A DNA stretch of 64,000 bases from Hanleya hanleyi (lineage: Eukaryota; Mollusca; Polyplacophora; Lepidopleurida; Hanleyidae): contig JAVTVY010020294.1 in assembly GCA_036873755.1 (NCBI GenBank), forward strand, positions 1 to 64,000. The letters run 5' to 3'. Made by a program: the position numbers and the translations under genes. Below the pieces are notes generated by a model, which worked only from the letters and a program-made list of their open reading frames with translations, had not been told where the DNA came from and ran no database searches. Below are positions 24,195 through 36,682 of this stretch, one piece after another. Position 1 is the first letter of the stretch. The number at the start of each line of letters is the position of its first letter.

Positions 24195-24222
<28 letters not shown>
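24140..24222 (+). mobile_element. SINE/LINE 3' tail with (TC)n
   Basis: TTGCTGGACGCGACAATAAA, then CCTTAACTCTCTCT. This is the same tail type as at 49605-49657 (GAACGCGACGTTAAACCC, (CACT)n) and 48055-48090. The 5' limit is unclear. Confidence 0.6.
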
Positions 24223-24226
<4 letters not shown>

Positions 24227-24229
24227 CCC

Positions 24230-25330
24230 TTTATTTACTGATGTAGACCTATCAGAAAAGTTGAAATATAAAAAAAGCAGATACCCGTATTATTATTTAT
24301 AAATCAGTGAATAAGAATCTTCATTACTAGTAAAAGTGATATTTAACAGCAGTTAAATAACATCTTTTTTTAACTGCAGGGAAATATTATTCACTCACCC
24401 AGACGAAATAGCACGTGGTACTATTTTCTGTCAGCTTTGTAAGTTATGTTGGAAAGAGGACACGCATGTACAATATTCTGAATAGTTTATGGAAAAATCT
24501 ACAAATATGCTGCCAAATTGACTGGATTAATGTGGAATATTTAAGCTTTCAAGCGCGGTTTCCGAGATTTACGGGACAAAATTTTCTTCGTCACGCACGC
24601 AAAATGTTTGATACATCTGGCCTTACACATTTCATTAATAAATCTTATTTAAGTTATAGTGAACTCGTCTGATTGGCCACGACTATGGCGACATCCAATT
24701 TGAAGAAAAAAAATATAGTTCCCTGTCAAAACGATTACTCGGGCAATGCAAGACAAAAGTTATATATGAAACAAGATACATAAATGAACAGAATATTTTT
24801 CTCATGAAAGACAAAATCCAGGATTCGCTTGTCTTGGGTTATTCTTCATTCTTTCACTCGGAAAATATTTATAATATTCAAGCCTATCCATGCAATTTCC
24901 TCCATTTACCCTTTCCGCGCAATACCATACTTGTTAACGAGACCAAATGGTAAACGTCCTCCTACTGTTGACACGAACTATTTGTGCACGACATTTGCCT
25001 TGTACCATACCCAAAATGAAAACAACACAGCACATGCGTACGCCGATCCTTTAGTCTCATCCCCTGTTGGTTGTAAGGCAGACGTTCAACCTTATAATCC
25101 AAAAGAAGGTCGAATATACACTTTTATTTCGCACTCATAAAAACGTTCGATTAAATTTATCTAAGCCAGGAAAGTTATCTGCTTCCCATTTTATATATTT
25201 TATAGATTGAAATGCGGTAGAAAGTTTATTTAAAATTCATTTCAAAACCTGTATATTCACCCAGCATATGTGTTATGGGATCGGCATTATTGGATGTTTA
25301 CTTGAATGGGAGTTAAATGCTAATCTTCCA
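24230..25330. other. intronic DNA, short open frames only
   Basis: Frames of 85 and 103 codons (24415-24672 and 24829-25140, +) show no recognisable domain and I do not call them as genes. Confidence 0.4.
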
Positions 25331-25338
25331 ACCCTTCA

Positions 25339-25512
25339 CCCTATCTGGCCTGGGCGATTTGGGGTGTACCGCAAAATTAATAATAATGAAAAATTAGTGC
25401 ATAATAATCTGATGTGAACTAAAATAGCCCAATTTTCCTCGCAGAAAAGCAGGAATTTTTAAGAAAATTGACGAAAACATTGCTTTTCTGGTACTCCACA
25501 TGATCGCATGGT
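25339..25512. mobile_element. piggyBac-like MITE, copy 2 (deleted)
   Basis: It starts TTCA-CCCTATCTGGCCTGGG and keeps the internal TTTTCCTCG..GAAAAGCAGGAATT and GCTTTTCTGGTACTCCACAT segments of copies 1 and 3. The middle of the family sequence is missing, and no intact right end is visible. Confidence 0.65.
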
Positions 25513-25519
25513 AGGGTTA

Positions 25520-28500
25520 ATGGAAATGATAAAATGGTATCTAGTTCAGTAAGGAAGGATAATATTACAGAATACGTCGATATCTTTATTTTTTCAAGAA
25601 AAGGGATATCAAATTTCTTCAAAAATTGGTTTGAAAATGTACAAAATATATCAAATATGACCAAAACCCGTATTTTTGTGCGATCGCTTGTACGCCTCCA
25701 ATCGAGCAATGCTGCAGTGGGCGTCATGCTTGGTTTGCTCAACCCCGGGCCCTGACTAATTGCAAGAAAAATCATTGATGCAGATGCATCAATGCCGGCG
25801 GAAACGTTTGTAGCTTATAATCTGCGTATTACAAGCCGATTTCGTGTGCAACTGGTGAATACAGGTCACGATGCACCATTATGGTTAAAAAAAGCGTCGA
25901 TTTGTTTGTTTTCATTAAAGGTTTGACTAATGTAGTTCGCGCAAGGACCCATCTGGAAAGTGTGGGGTTAGCCGGAAGTTAAGTGCTTGCTGGCAAAATG
26001 TGCACATCAACCGCATGTCCAACTAGGACTTTGAAAGTAATGTTCTCTGGTTAACGTATTAAGTCACTTCGTATAGCCTGATGTAAGAGTTCGCGCTGTG
26101 GCATTCATTATATGGGACCCATCATCAAGTCACTATTTCTTTATTGATGTGTGTCATTGTCAATTAAGCCTAGATGGACTTTCTCTACACATCAATCCGA
26201 TCCGCGTGTTTTACTGTTTCAAGTTTTTAGTAACTCGCAGTTCAATCTCAAACATTTTGCTGCAGACGTACAGGTGAATAACTTGATCATGTATGGTCAT
26301 CGATTTGGTCTCTCAGCCATAATAAAATAGTACTAAAGGACATTTATTCGATGAATTCATTATAACAGAATTAATATTAATGTGTTAACCACGAACGGGT
26401 GATACAATCCTGTCGTTTTACGATATGAAACTAGTTGGATCCCTCCACGGCACGTCGGTGAAGTATGGCTCGAGAAAACACCTGTTACTCGTTCAATATC
26501 AAGACGGCCGCTCCCATGTTTACTGAATTCAGATATCCGGCGCCGGAAATGACTGGGTTAGCTCCCGTTATTCTGACGGTCATTTTTGAACATGATATCC
26601 GATTTGACATCGATATACGTACGCTCCTGATCAGACATCCCCAGTAATCGGATTAATTGGGTCATTCTCGATGGCAGTTAGAGCACATCAAGTATACACG
26701 TGCTATTGAACTCCTCATGACCGACTTCTTGAAAGCAAATCTCTTTTGATAATATTTTCCGGTGCATCGGTATTAAGACCCTAGAATCGGTATCCAGGGC
26801 TCGTTTGATGTTGGAAGATGCTCGAGTGAGGCTAATTTAACCAGAGTTACTGGTCATTAAACATATCTTAGAGATATCGGAATATCGCTAAGCTGCTTTG
26901 ATGGCCCCTGGGAACTTCGGGATAATCAGCCTCATTTTGAACGCATTACACTGTGGTTAAGTACCGATTTCTCCGAATTCAGATAATGCATTCTAACGTC
27001 TATCGGCTGATGCGAACCGTATAATTTGACTGAGACCCGTAAAAGTGTCATGGTTTTGTACTTTTCCAGATCTATTGCATTCAGATCTACTATGACAGGA
27101 CGCTTTCTGTAATGTGACTATCACTACCAGAACAACTATCACGAACACAAATGAATTACCGTGCTTGTAATAAAGCAAATTATTTGTTTTCCAGGTATGA
27201 CCCATCACCTTGCCAGCACCATCTTCATTATTAAGCTAGAAGCAAACTGTTTACTAGATACCATTTTCATTACTGGTGATTCAGTAAAGTCCCATTTACT
27301 CAATGCCATTTTCATCATTTGTAAGTTTGCTTGATACTGGTTCATTCTTGTGTCAGTCGAGATCACTTACTTTGAGTTTTCATAAATCGGGAACAATACG
27401 CGATTCACTTACTTGATACCGTCTGCTTCACTCACACGTCAGGAATGACCCATTTTTCATACCGTTTTCATTTCTCCTGAGTTATGAGGTCCATTTAACC
27501 ACAAAGTACTTAATACAATTGACATTACTTTTACAGTACTCATAAAACAGTACCCATGCTGTTCAAATTGCATGGTGTTTGTGCACCATCAAAACCATAC
27601 ATGAGAAAGACTGGACCTAAAAAAATCACTAATTACTCACGTCCTGGAGATAGGCAGTTTAAATCATCAACAGCTATTCTCTTCGGTTCTTATCTCGTAT
27701 TGTTATACGTTTTCAATATATCAGAGGAAAAGTTTTATTGCAAAAGGAAAGCAAGCTTATAGCCACCGAAACCTGGAAATTCTGGTGCTTTCACTCCGGC
27801 TCATACTTCAATATTGGCCGAGGACACAAAAAAAAATAAAATGAAGCAACTAGATATTATCTATTTTGCTAAATTTTTATATGATACAGATGCTCTCATA
27901 CTATAATTTCTGAAACTTTGAGTGGAAAGATGGTCATGTCGGAATTATTTGAATAATCTTTTGTATCGTTATTGCCAGGTCGATCGGGGATACACGCGGT
28001 TTCATGGGGATTGAAATGACATGTTTGGCAAATGCTGCGCTATTTTAAAAACGCGCAGATTTACAAAAAACGCGAGTATCGGCGATACAAACGGTTGGGG
28101 ATGGATATTTTCCATCTTAATTATTTCACATCCTGTACGTTGAACTGTACATATGGCATATGTTGGACTTTTCTTTCAATCGAAAATTTTCTTCGGTCTT
28201 CGGATCCTATTGAGAATTTTTCGAGACCATGTAAAGGGAAAATTAATTCTCGATCGATTTTTTCAATATCAATTTTTAGTCGTCCTTTTTTTTAGTCATG
28301 GAGATTTATATTGATAAAGAGAATGTCGAGAAATTGTGATCGATAAAGCTTCAAGGGAATATCACAAATTCATCGAGAGACAATGAATACAGTTACGTGA
28401 TTCACAGTTTAACAACAAAAGTATATACCCTGGTAAAATTGAGCGGTAGCAATCCAAACAGTGCAATGAGAACGTACCACGTTTGTTACGATTTTAAAAG

Positions 28501-29230
28501 AGTTTTGCATTGAATAACTTTCTTATGTTCACCACTGCTTTAGGCCAGTGTACCATTATTTCTGATAATTTTGGCCTTTTCAAGAGACCGCGATCTTAAT
28601 CTCCCGATTCCTGGAATAGTTAAATCCACGTGGCATAACTTTGAAGCATGCCACCCATAGCATATCATAGCGAGTGTTGTTAACGGCAAACAACTAAAAT
28701 TGATCATAATAGTCGCGTGTCACGCAAGGCTAGTAGGCCTCAAACCACTATTACAATTCACATAGACGGCCATGTTAACGTAACTGAATCTCATCGATTC
28801 CCTAATTCAGTCTAGACTTCCAGAACTCAAGTGCTACATCCTGACAAACATCTTGTCATGTGTTGCTCATCTAGATATTGAGTTATGTGCGCTCGTACAG
28901 ATGACATCACACCTTAGGCCTTATTCTCTGCTTTGAGAAAGCGGTGCACAGGAATCCAAATAATCCCTCTTGAGCAACACATTATTATAGGCCATGAGTT
29001 AAAATCTAACTCGCAGGGAAACCGAACGCAAAAATCATTCTCCAAACATCCACTACTGGCCTTCGATTATTCGTCGCAACATGCAGAGGCAGAAAATATT
29101 TCACAAACAATTCTCTTCTTTGACAGAGATAAGCAAACGGGTCGGGACTATTTGTAGTGGTCCGATGCCACATCTACTTTCCCAGGAGTAGTCTGTTTTC
29201 CTAGTCTATCGGTATCGGTCGAAAGCGGCA
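25520..29230. other. intronic DNA, mostly featureless
   Basis: About 3.7 kb with no supported gene. Around 27255-27490 a CATTTTCAT.A/TACCGTTTTCATTTC phrase recurs several times at irregular spacing, which may be a very old repeat. Confidence 0.4.
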
Positions 29231-29237
29231 CTACTTA

Positions 29238-29449
29238 CACTGAAAGAAAAAATCCTTAAAATTTAAGGAATATTCCACGACTATTACACCAGCGGAATAT
29301 TCCTCAAAATTCAACAAGGAATATTCCGTAGCACGTTATGGAATTTCCTTAACATGGTGGGGAATATTCCTTAGTTATGTTAAGGAATATTCCGCTGGTG
29401 TAATAGTCGGGGAATATTCCTTAAATTTTTAAGGAATTCTTTTTCTGTG
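29238..29449. mobile_element. 212-bp MITE with CACTG/CAGTG-type ends and six GGAATATTCC palindromes
   Basis: The left end CACTGAAAGAAAAAATCCTT and right end (inverted) CACAGAAAAAGAATTCCTT are terminal inverted repeats bordered by TA on both sides (29236-29237 and 29450-29451). The arms extend about 65 bp and share CGACTATTACACCAGCGGAA. The palindrome GGAATATTCC occurs exactly six times, at 29267, 29294, 29318, 29361, 29384 and 29411. There is no transposase. The superfamily is uncertain: the ends recall CACTA elements and the TA duplication recalls Tc1/mariner. Confidence 0.85.
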
Positions 29450-29681
29450 TACAATCGGTTGTAATCGGTTTCCCTCTACTGAGAACAATTGTCAAAGGAT
29501 TCTCGACTGATTCATGATATTGTTTTTCTTTCGAGAATTTCTTATCGAATAAAAATCAATAAATAAAGAGAAAGAAATTGACTTTTCGAATCATTCGTTT
29601 TTTTCTGATGAAAATTCCCGATTCGCTCTCACCTTTGAAAGCGTTGATGTCGAGAATTACATGTGTCTTGGAGATTATTGC

Positions 29682-30430
29682 TATACAATACAATACAATA
29701 CAATACTTTATTCCGCTCAGACCACGAATTGTGGTATATGAGGATACATACAGATAAATAATATAAAAAATGGCGATTGGGAGTATATTCGTTATTATAT
29801 GTAACGTAGATTCAGATCAACACGAGCAAATAAATAGCTAGTGGATTTTCCAGGACAGATATTACATCTATCAATCTGCGAAATTATCCATGATAGCATT
29901 AATTAGTTTACATAATTTCATTAGTCTGGGTGGGTAGTTATTTCTGAATATATCTGCAAATTTAAACAAATCTGGATTATTCCAGTAATACCGTGGTAAA
30001 CATATCTCTCTTATATCAAGGAAAAAAGAGCATTGGAAAATATAATGGAATTCGTCACCTATTGAACCACTGGTACACAAAGTACATATTCTCTCTTCCT
30101 TAGATTTATTTTGCCAGCGACCAGTTTCAATTGGTAGTTTGTGGTTGCTTGTCCTAAATTTAGTGTAGATAGTTCTGTATTTTTTGGGGAGGTTAATGAG
30201 ATAATTTTCTAAGGCAATATCTGTTTTAAATAATTTGTAGTAAGTTGATTTACTCGATGATGAAACTTTTTCGCATCAAGTCTGCAACTACTGATCTTTC
30301 AATATCCTTTCAATGCTCTTTTTTTCTCCAGTACTCGACATTGATAAAGACTGAGTTAGCCATGTGATATTTTTTCCCGTATTTTCCAGGGTAGATCTAA
30401 TTGAGCTGATCCATTTATGATTGTAAGTCT
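29682..30430 (-). mobile_element. 3' end of a LINE, minus strand
   Basis: On the minus strand this encodes the C-terminus of a non-LTR ORF2. The zinc-knuckle-like segment ICTLCTSGSIGDEFHYIFQC is at about 30020-30085, preceded by FRTSNHKLPIETGRW (about 30110-30160). After the stop come AATAAAG and a (TTGTA)5 microsatellite tail at 29682-29706, the kind of short-repeat terminus seen in CR1/L2-type LINEs. Upstream of about 30270 the frame is broken by stops. It is 5'-truncated and dead. Confidence 0.8.
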
Positions 30431-30682
30431 CATTAGTATCTTGATTTGATTGTTTTTATAATAATATGCGTGCTGATATTTGATATCTTAGGGTTTGTTC
30501 CTTTATTTTAATCCAGTGCATTTTAATTAATGGAGTTTGAATTGTTGATAACATCATGGAGATTAAATTGTTTTTACGACACCATGAAGTGCGAATTTTA
30601 AAAATGACATCTCGGAGATAGAATTGTTGACATGGCATCTTTGAGATTGAATTATTGATACGACAGATCCTGAGGTGCCGAG

Positions 30683-30831
30683 AGAAGCTTTCTTGTGGAG
30701 TCATATGGTTGCATTAATTTCCCCCACCACTTACATATTTGACTAATTTCATGTCTGCTTCAGTTATTTAACTTTAGGGAGAATAACAAGCATTACATTA
30801 CAATTACAAGCTTTCTTGTGGAGTCATATGT
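30683..30831. repeat. 25-bp direct repeat, 124 bp apart
   Basis: AAGCTTTCTTGTGGAGTCAT followed by ATG occurs at about 30685 and 30809. The text downstream of both (TTTCCCC.CC..T.ACATAT.TG) is also similar, so this looks like a duplicated ~125-bp segment. Confidence 0.6.
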
Positions 30832-30924
30832 TTGCTTTTTAATCTCCAGACGTCATTCATTTCCCCACCTCTAACATATCTGTCTAATCATGCTAGTTTT
30901 GTGTTCTCAAAAACCAGTTTATCC

Positions 30925-31060
30925 GTCAGCGGGAATCGAACCCACGACAACTTCACCATTGGCTTCGAAACCCTTCATTATTCACATTTAAATTTATCTT
31001 TACGTTAACTTACTGGTTCCAAGCCGTCAGTCCTCTCGTTCCTCGCCACTACGCCATATA
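30925..31060 (-). other. tRNA-like promoter fragment (decayed SINE?)
   Basis: On the minus strand GGCGTAGTGGCGAGG looks like an A box. About 100 bp on, GTCGTGGGTTCGATTCCCGC is a good B box. The spacing is too long for a tRNA and no cloverleaf is evident, so a SINE head or tRNA relic is more likely. Confidence 0.4.
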
Positions 31061-31261
31061 GTTCCTATGTACTGGAAACCAGACCGTTTTGCTAATTTCT
31101 TCATCAGTATAAATGGTATAGTAGTAAATATGTCTCCAATATCTTATTAGTCAAGATTATGGTATATACTGTGTCCCATTAGAATCACCACAGTCTCGTA
31201 GATAGATGCTTTATTGATGTTCTCAATGTTTGCCTAATTCAAGATCAATCTGCCTCTTAGA

Positions 31262-31560
31262 AACTCGCGGTCTGCAAGCTTAATAGTTTAAAAGCAATAT
31301 GATGAGTGTGGGGTTGACAAGAGATACGCTTTTCTACAAACCTCCGTTATTCTGTCGCTCTGAAGCATGTCTGGAACCCCACTAAGACCTCTCAGAAAAC
31401 GTAACTGGCAGGTTATTCGATACTGACCATTCTAACAGCATTGTATAACGACGGAGTAGCTTGGTTCCGGCCTTGTGCCTCTATCGAGTTTTTCATGAGC
31501 CTACTACGTGGCTTAATGAATTATAAAAGCATCCTGTCAGGATGAAACGTCTCCGATTAT
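31262..31560. repeat. diverged interspersed repeat, left copy
   Basis: It aligns in direct orientation with 35105-35445 over several blocks: GAGCTTATTAGTATAAAAGC-like, GAAGCATGTCTGGA, CCTCTATCG and ACGTCTCCGATT. The two copies bracket the PLE GIY-YIG relic. They could be pseudo-LTRs of that element or independent copies of one old repeat. Confidence 0.5.
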
Positions 31561-31599
31561 ATTTACCCCAGGCATTATACAATATCATCTCTTCAAAAT

Positions 31600-32230
31600 C
31601 TTCGCGTCGACGGTGTTCTGCTGTGTTTGGTGTTTCGTCTATAGGAAAGGTAAACCCCTTGTCGCTTTACTGTTAATATACTGTGTAAACTGTCAAGGTG
31701 TTCAATGTGTATAATTACATTTTAGGAGAGAAAAAACTGACGAGACATCATACCTCGGGGCTGCAATACTTTCAATAATTTTTGATCGTGTTTGAATGCA
31801 TTCAATTGTTAATCAACGTTTTCTTATTTCAAACAACATTGAATGGGGATGCAATGGTGTTTCATTGGTGAAATTCACCGAGCAATCCCAATTTGAGGCA
31901 TAATTTCGGGAAAACGGAAATATTTTCGTGTCCCTCGTCACAAATATGCCGCTGATCAAATTGCCACTAAGCAATAAGCAGACCAGTAAGTTACAAGTAT
32001 TCATGGATCTGCTAATCTCACATGCAAGGTTCAGACACTGGTGATTATAGATATAATTCAGTAAGGGATAACTGGTAATTACAGATAATATCCTTATAAT
32101 AATACAGCAACAACGTATGATAATCTAAGCTGTGATATGAGCTAAATTACAGTACACTGCAAAGAGCCATCATAATAAGATAAATGTCTAAATGTACGAA
32201 AATTAGCTGTCATGTCGGTAATCTCTATCT
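31600..32230. other. intronic DNA without recognised features
   Basis: Nothing supportable seen. Confidence 0.4.
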
Positions 32231-32239
32231 AGCCTGATG

Positions 32240-32509
32240 AGGTTGTCATAGGCACTCGGAACAAAGAACCACGTCTCGGTTGATTGCTGGACTGTGTCGT
32301 TCGATTTAGAGGGCTTCCATGAGTTTTCTTCTCTTTTCTTTGGTTTGGTGAATGGAAAGCTTGCGAATATCATCCCATTTAAAATAATGTCCTGGGTAAT
32401 ACTTCAGGTAGTCAGGTAGTGTCGATTTTGCATCTAACTTTTCACTGGAGGTTTTATGTTCCTTGACACTGACGTTGAGGGGTCGTGTTAGGTTTCCTGA
32501 AGAGAGCAT
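32240..32509 (-). pseudogene. GIY-YIG endonuclease relic of a Penelope-like element
   Basis: The minus-strand frame gives SSGNLTRPLNVSVKEHKTSS, in which the L..VKEH pattern matches the R-x3-H/EH helix of PLE-type GIY-YIG nucleases. It is followed by GHYFKWDDIRKL and a C-terminal EAL-stop-IERHSPAINRD. The end motif 'EA..I....P..N' with an N-rich terminus is typical of the endonuclease end of canonical PLEs. An in-frame stop and the missing GIY/YIG strand show that it is dead. It has the same orientation as the RT fragment at 35406-35675. Confidence 0.6.
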
Positions 32510-33640
32510 TCAATTTAATAGATAATTCCCGTGGTCTGAGGAGGGTCAGTCATCCTCTGGCGTTTAGGTGGTTTTAAGTGAGAAACTACTTAAAATATTG
32601 ATATCTGTGAATACGTGGTTTTGTGTGCATGAAAAAAAAACTCACCTCAGCCTTTGGCCTTGGTGAATACTGTTTTCTAAGGCCCACACAAACAGTTACA
32701 CACTGGTTTTCTTTTACTGGAATCACCCGTCTTGCAACGGGATTTGCATATGTTCATGTGTTGATCAGATGAACTGGTTAGTATGTTGGTTATCAACTGG
32801 TTGATCTGACTCGGTACTCCCACGTCTGTGCAAAAGACTATACCTGCTTCAAGAGAAACACGTGCATTAGGATATCCAGCACATTTATTAATGTTATAAC
32901 ATTATTAAGCTTTCCGGGAACTAATGTAACACGAGAAAGTCCTATATGACTCGTGTTTCTTTACAATACATCCATACTATGCTTGCCAAAAATATACATG
33001 GCAAATACACAGGCCACTTCAATGATGGGATGAGTGATTTGGATATTACCGGCCCAGTTGGAGTTGCGAGTTAAAACAGGAGTTGCATCCCCTATCCCGA
33101 GTACATCTGTATAAGTTTTCGCTCGCTTTCATAGGAAGAATATCTTCAAAGTTTCAATTCAGTGATATGTAATGCCCTGTGCAACACCTTTTCTTTATAA
33201 TGAACAGTTTTGATGTATTGAATTGCATTACGATCTCCACCTGCCATTTGATTGTTACGAGATAGCAGTGGGGGAAAAACGTTATAAGGTTTCAAGTCTG
33301 TTCTTTTTTTCAAAGTTTGATCACCTTTGTACATGCAAAACCCATTGCAATGCGAGTAAACCAAGAAAAAAAATTCGCCATGTGAGAAAAAGAGCCATAG
33401 TGTAAGTCAGTTACAGCCTTCGAGGTCGCCGTCCAAGCCGAATGAACACCTCGGTCGCTTCCCGGCCTCGTTGTACAACTCGCACGGGCTCGAGTGTTCA
33501 TTTTGTGTGAACGCCTCCTTCTCAGGCAATAACTATTACATATTGACTTCCTAAAATATTGTAATTGTATATAATTAACCTAGTGGGTAGCACTTGATCA
33601 TACGAGCTACCTCATGTCTGACAACATGTTCCATTCCAAA
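32510..33640. other. intronic DNA without recognised features
   Basis: Nothing supportable seen beyond short chance open frames. Confidence 0.4.
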
Positions 33641-34760
33641 CATGAACTTTGCAATTAACGGCGAACCGCTTGGCCGTGGATATATTTAAATAAGTCCTTG
33701 GTTGACGAACACACGTTTGATGACAATAGCCAATTGGTGACAAATTGCCATTTTAACGTGGTGACCCAGAAATAAAGATCAATGTAACTGGTTGTTGATA
33801 GGCTTCTGTTCCGTGGCCCCATGGCTGTGTGACTTAAATTTGGTGCTCCAGTAATTCTTGGTATACATTTATGGTGGTTAACGACAAGACAGCGTTGAAC
33901 ATATTGTTCGTATGTACGCACATGATGATACTCCAATGCTAATGTTGACTCAAACCCAATACCACGTACATGTATGTGTCCTGTTCAAGCTCGGTAGGCC
34001 TTCTCTTTCTTCAGATATGGTTTTTAAAAAGCAGTCGGCGACAAAAGGAGAAACTTGTACCCAGTGACACAGAAAGTTACATGTAGGTTAATGATACTTT
34101 GCGACAGAATTCTGCTATACAATTCAGATGTATGGGTTATGCGAGTTTGGCGCTCCAGGGTACAGCCAAAGTTGACAAATTGAAAGATTTTGAGCCTGGT
34201 AACCCCCAAATGGATCAATATCACTGATTTTTTATGATTTCTATTTTATGACTACATGGATGTGTGATTTAAGTTAGGTCTTCCCAGCATACTCTTTCTT
34301 GAGATATGACGGTGATGAGAAAACAGAGACGGATAAACGGACGCAGGTTCAATGAAAGTACCCCAATCAAATATATGACTGTAGACTAGGCCGTATCATA
34401 TTTGGAATATAGTGGAAATACGCACTCTTTGACGAATGAACAAATGTGACCAAATGTCCTAAGAAAATATGTCAGTCTCACTGGCTTTCGGTAGGTGTCG
34501 CCTCTCGAGGTGTGGTGGTAACAAGCAACTTGTGATAAATCGGCACAGTTTGTTCCGATGATCTGAAAAAATTTAGGTCAATCTCGCCGAATTTCAATAT
34601 GATCCGTCTCTATGTGATCACGTGCATTTGAGCTGTAAGTCTGGTGCTCCTAGTTATAAGCATTTTTGAAATATGGTGGTAACGAATGGAGATGGATGGA
34701 CATACGAAGTTACAGACACGTGATAACGACAACACACCAAGGCCAAGTTTAGCTGAGAGA
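33640..34760. repeat. decayed tandem core, ~230-400-bp spacing
   Basis: ATGGCTGTGTGACTTAAATTTGGTGCTCC, ATGGATGTGTGATTTAAGTTAGG and GTGCATTTGAGCTGTAAGTCTGG are versions of one phrase. Each is followed by a 'TTCTTGAGATATG.CGGT.A' line and then AGA.GGATAAACGGACG or AGATGGATGGACATACG. The ends rich in GGATGGACG resemble the tails of Helentron-associated tandem cores. Confidence 0.4.
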
Positions 34761-35104
34761 TAAAATTGTTACAGTTAAGTAATAAATCAATAACCGTGAA
34801 CATTCTGGAAAATAGCCTGAGAATGATCATACACACAATGTTTGTATCTCACGAAAACGTACGTATGTGGGACAAAATCGCAGAAATATATCTAATACAG
34901 TTTCTACAATTTCGGCGATTATATCTCGTCTATGAAGACATCGCCATGTATTTGTCCACGGAAATTTATTTCATCACCAAGTGTTCATTCGCCAATGATT
35001 CTGGCGTCTTTTTTCTACATTTTGACCACATCACTAAAGTAGATATATGTGATACCAGCGGTCTCTCTTGTTTGTCTATGCTCTTTTATTATCGGCTAAA
35101 GGCT

Positions 35105-35445
35105 CCTTGCAAACTCTGAACCTCGCCTGCGAGCTTATTAGTATAAAAGCATGACAATGAATGGAATGATGACCAGAGACACACACGCTGCATACAATCC
35201 TACTTCATTAGGCTTTCGCTTCGAGGCATGTGTGGATCTCGAGTAAGAGTTTCCGGAAATATAAACTGACAGACTTTGGAACGGATCATGCTATGGTTCG
35301 CATAACGACAGAACAGAAATATCCCTGATCAATGCCTCTATCGCGTGTGTCCATTTTTCCCATCTCTTACAGATCTAAGGCGTTTACATGAGCCTTGGTG
35401 AGAAATTATGAATACATCTCTTCGGAAGGAGACGTCTCCGATTCT
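35105..35445. repeat. diverged interspersed repeat, right copy
   Basis: Partner of 31262-31560, same orientation, with about 60% similarity in the better blocks by eye. Its right end runs into the RT relic on the minus strand. Confidence 0.5.
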
Positions 35446-35675
35446 GCTTTCACTATAGCTTCCGGCCAGGCATATTTCCTGTTTTCAGAAGTCGATGATC
35501 TTGCTTTGCTGTTATCTACTCGTTTGTGTATCAACAACCCAGCCCATCTTTTAAGCAGAATGTCCAGTAAAGAAATTTCATCCTCATTTGTTTCTAAAGT
35601 AAATTTAATATTAGGGTCCAAACAGGTTAGGAGATTTTGGATCAATGCACTGAATATCAACCACTGACATGGCAT
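35406..35675 (-). pseudogene. RT fragment of a Penelope-like element, minus strand
   Basis: The minus-strand frame contains NIKFTLETNEDEISLLDILL. This fits the RT block 'I.FT.E.E.....FLD.L' that follows the catalytic motif in PLE and related RTs. Only about 90 codons survive and the catalytic DD is absent. It could belong to the same element as the GIY-YIG relic 3 kb downstream on the same strand. Confidence 0.45.
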
Positions 35676-35679
35676 GTTA

Positions 35680-36680
35680 CACAGCTAGGTGCACCTGTTG
35701 TGATCCCGACATTCCTCAAATAGTAATTGTAAAGATCTCATTCAAACTAAGGAATGTACTGCGAAATTTAATTAAGCATTTATTTGCTGGGCCGCGTAAT
35801 CCGTATGAGAAGCAGCAATTAAACTACAATTTCAAACTAGCTCTTCAAATATGCTGCAGACCTAAGAGGTGATCTAAATGTATTCGTTCACATACAGCTG
35901 TATACATTGAGCCTACCGTCGAGGCGTTAATACAGTTTTCCTCCTATATTGTCATTCCCACTACAGTTTTAAAAAGATTTGGTCATGCACGAAGTCAGTT
36001 AAAATCTAGCGTGCTTTAGTTATCGCAAACACTTCGACGCCAGCTGATAAAGGGTTAGGGTTTTATCAAATGAAAGTGTGTGATAACAATATGGAGACTG
36101 GAAATCTCATAGAAGAACTCCGATTATCGCCTCGATTTTTGACCCTGATATAGTTCACCCAGTTAGTCAGTCCCGCTGACTTGCATAGCCATTTTCGTAC
36201 CAGTAATATCGTAATCTCCTCGATATTGGGGACTGCCAGTCACGTTAAATGAGCTCCACGATAGTTAGAAATTAAGCGTTACAAAGAAGGAACACCATTG
36301 TCATTTGTTGCAATATTTGTCATTCAGTGTTATATAGTGGGTCAGCGGTTTCCGATTAGGACCTCAGTTGAGCATTGAGCAGAATAGCAAACAACCAAGA
36401 TAAACCTCGTTTCATTGGTCGATGTTCAATACACTGATATTACATTTTCAATACATTGGTTCGGGCCTTAGGATTAGTTGATTTTCAATACATTGAAATT
36501 TGAGGCTTATGATTGGTTGCTTTTCAATCTATTTTGGATGGGATGGTCTACCATATCAGATGAGCTGCAATGAGAACTACACGGAGGTGACAAACGCGCC
36601 TGGATGGTCTAATAGTTGGCTTCATCAGAGTTTAAAACGGGTACATCCGGAGATACGGGTTGTATTGGAGTTATCAATGC
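35680..36680. other. intronic DNA; short TTTTCAATACATTG repeats near 36420-36535
   Basis: The phrase TTTTCAATACATTG recurs three or four times, about 45-55 bp apart. No other feature was seen. Confidence 0.4.
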
Positions 36681-36682
36681 CA

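Noticed and set aside
24197..24222. CRISPR-like or regulatory meaning for regular short repeats
   Set aside because: Simple (TC)n microsatellite at a retroposon tail. None of the arrays in the window has unique spacers between constant repeats.
31490..31555. Hammerhead-ribozyme-like text (CATGAGCC...GGC...GAA; GGATGAAAC) near the PLE relics
   Set aside because: PLEs are known to carry hammerheads, so I looked for the core. The CUGANGA box is not intact in either direct-repeat copy, and no stem III/cleavage-site pairing is visible.
32232..32262. CTGATGAGG near the GIY-YIG relic as a hammerhead core
   Set aside because: No GAAA box at the right distance and no stem II. It is also explained as the decayed end of the coding relic.
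34766..35119. 117-codon plus-strand frame as a gene
   Set aside because: No domain or splice context, AT-rich composition typical of chance frames, and it borders decayed repeats.
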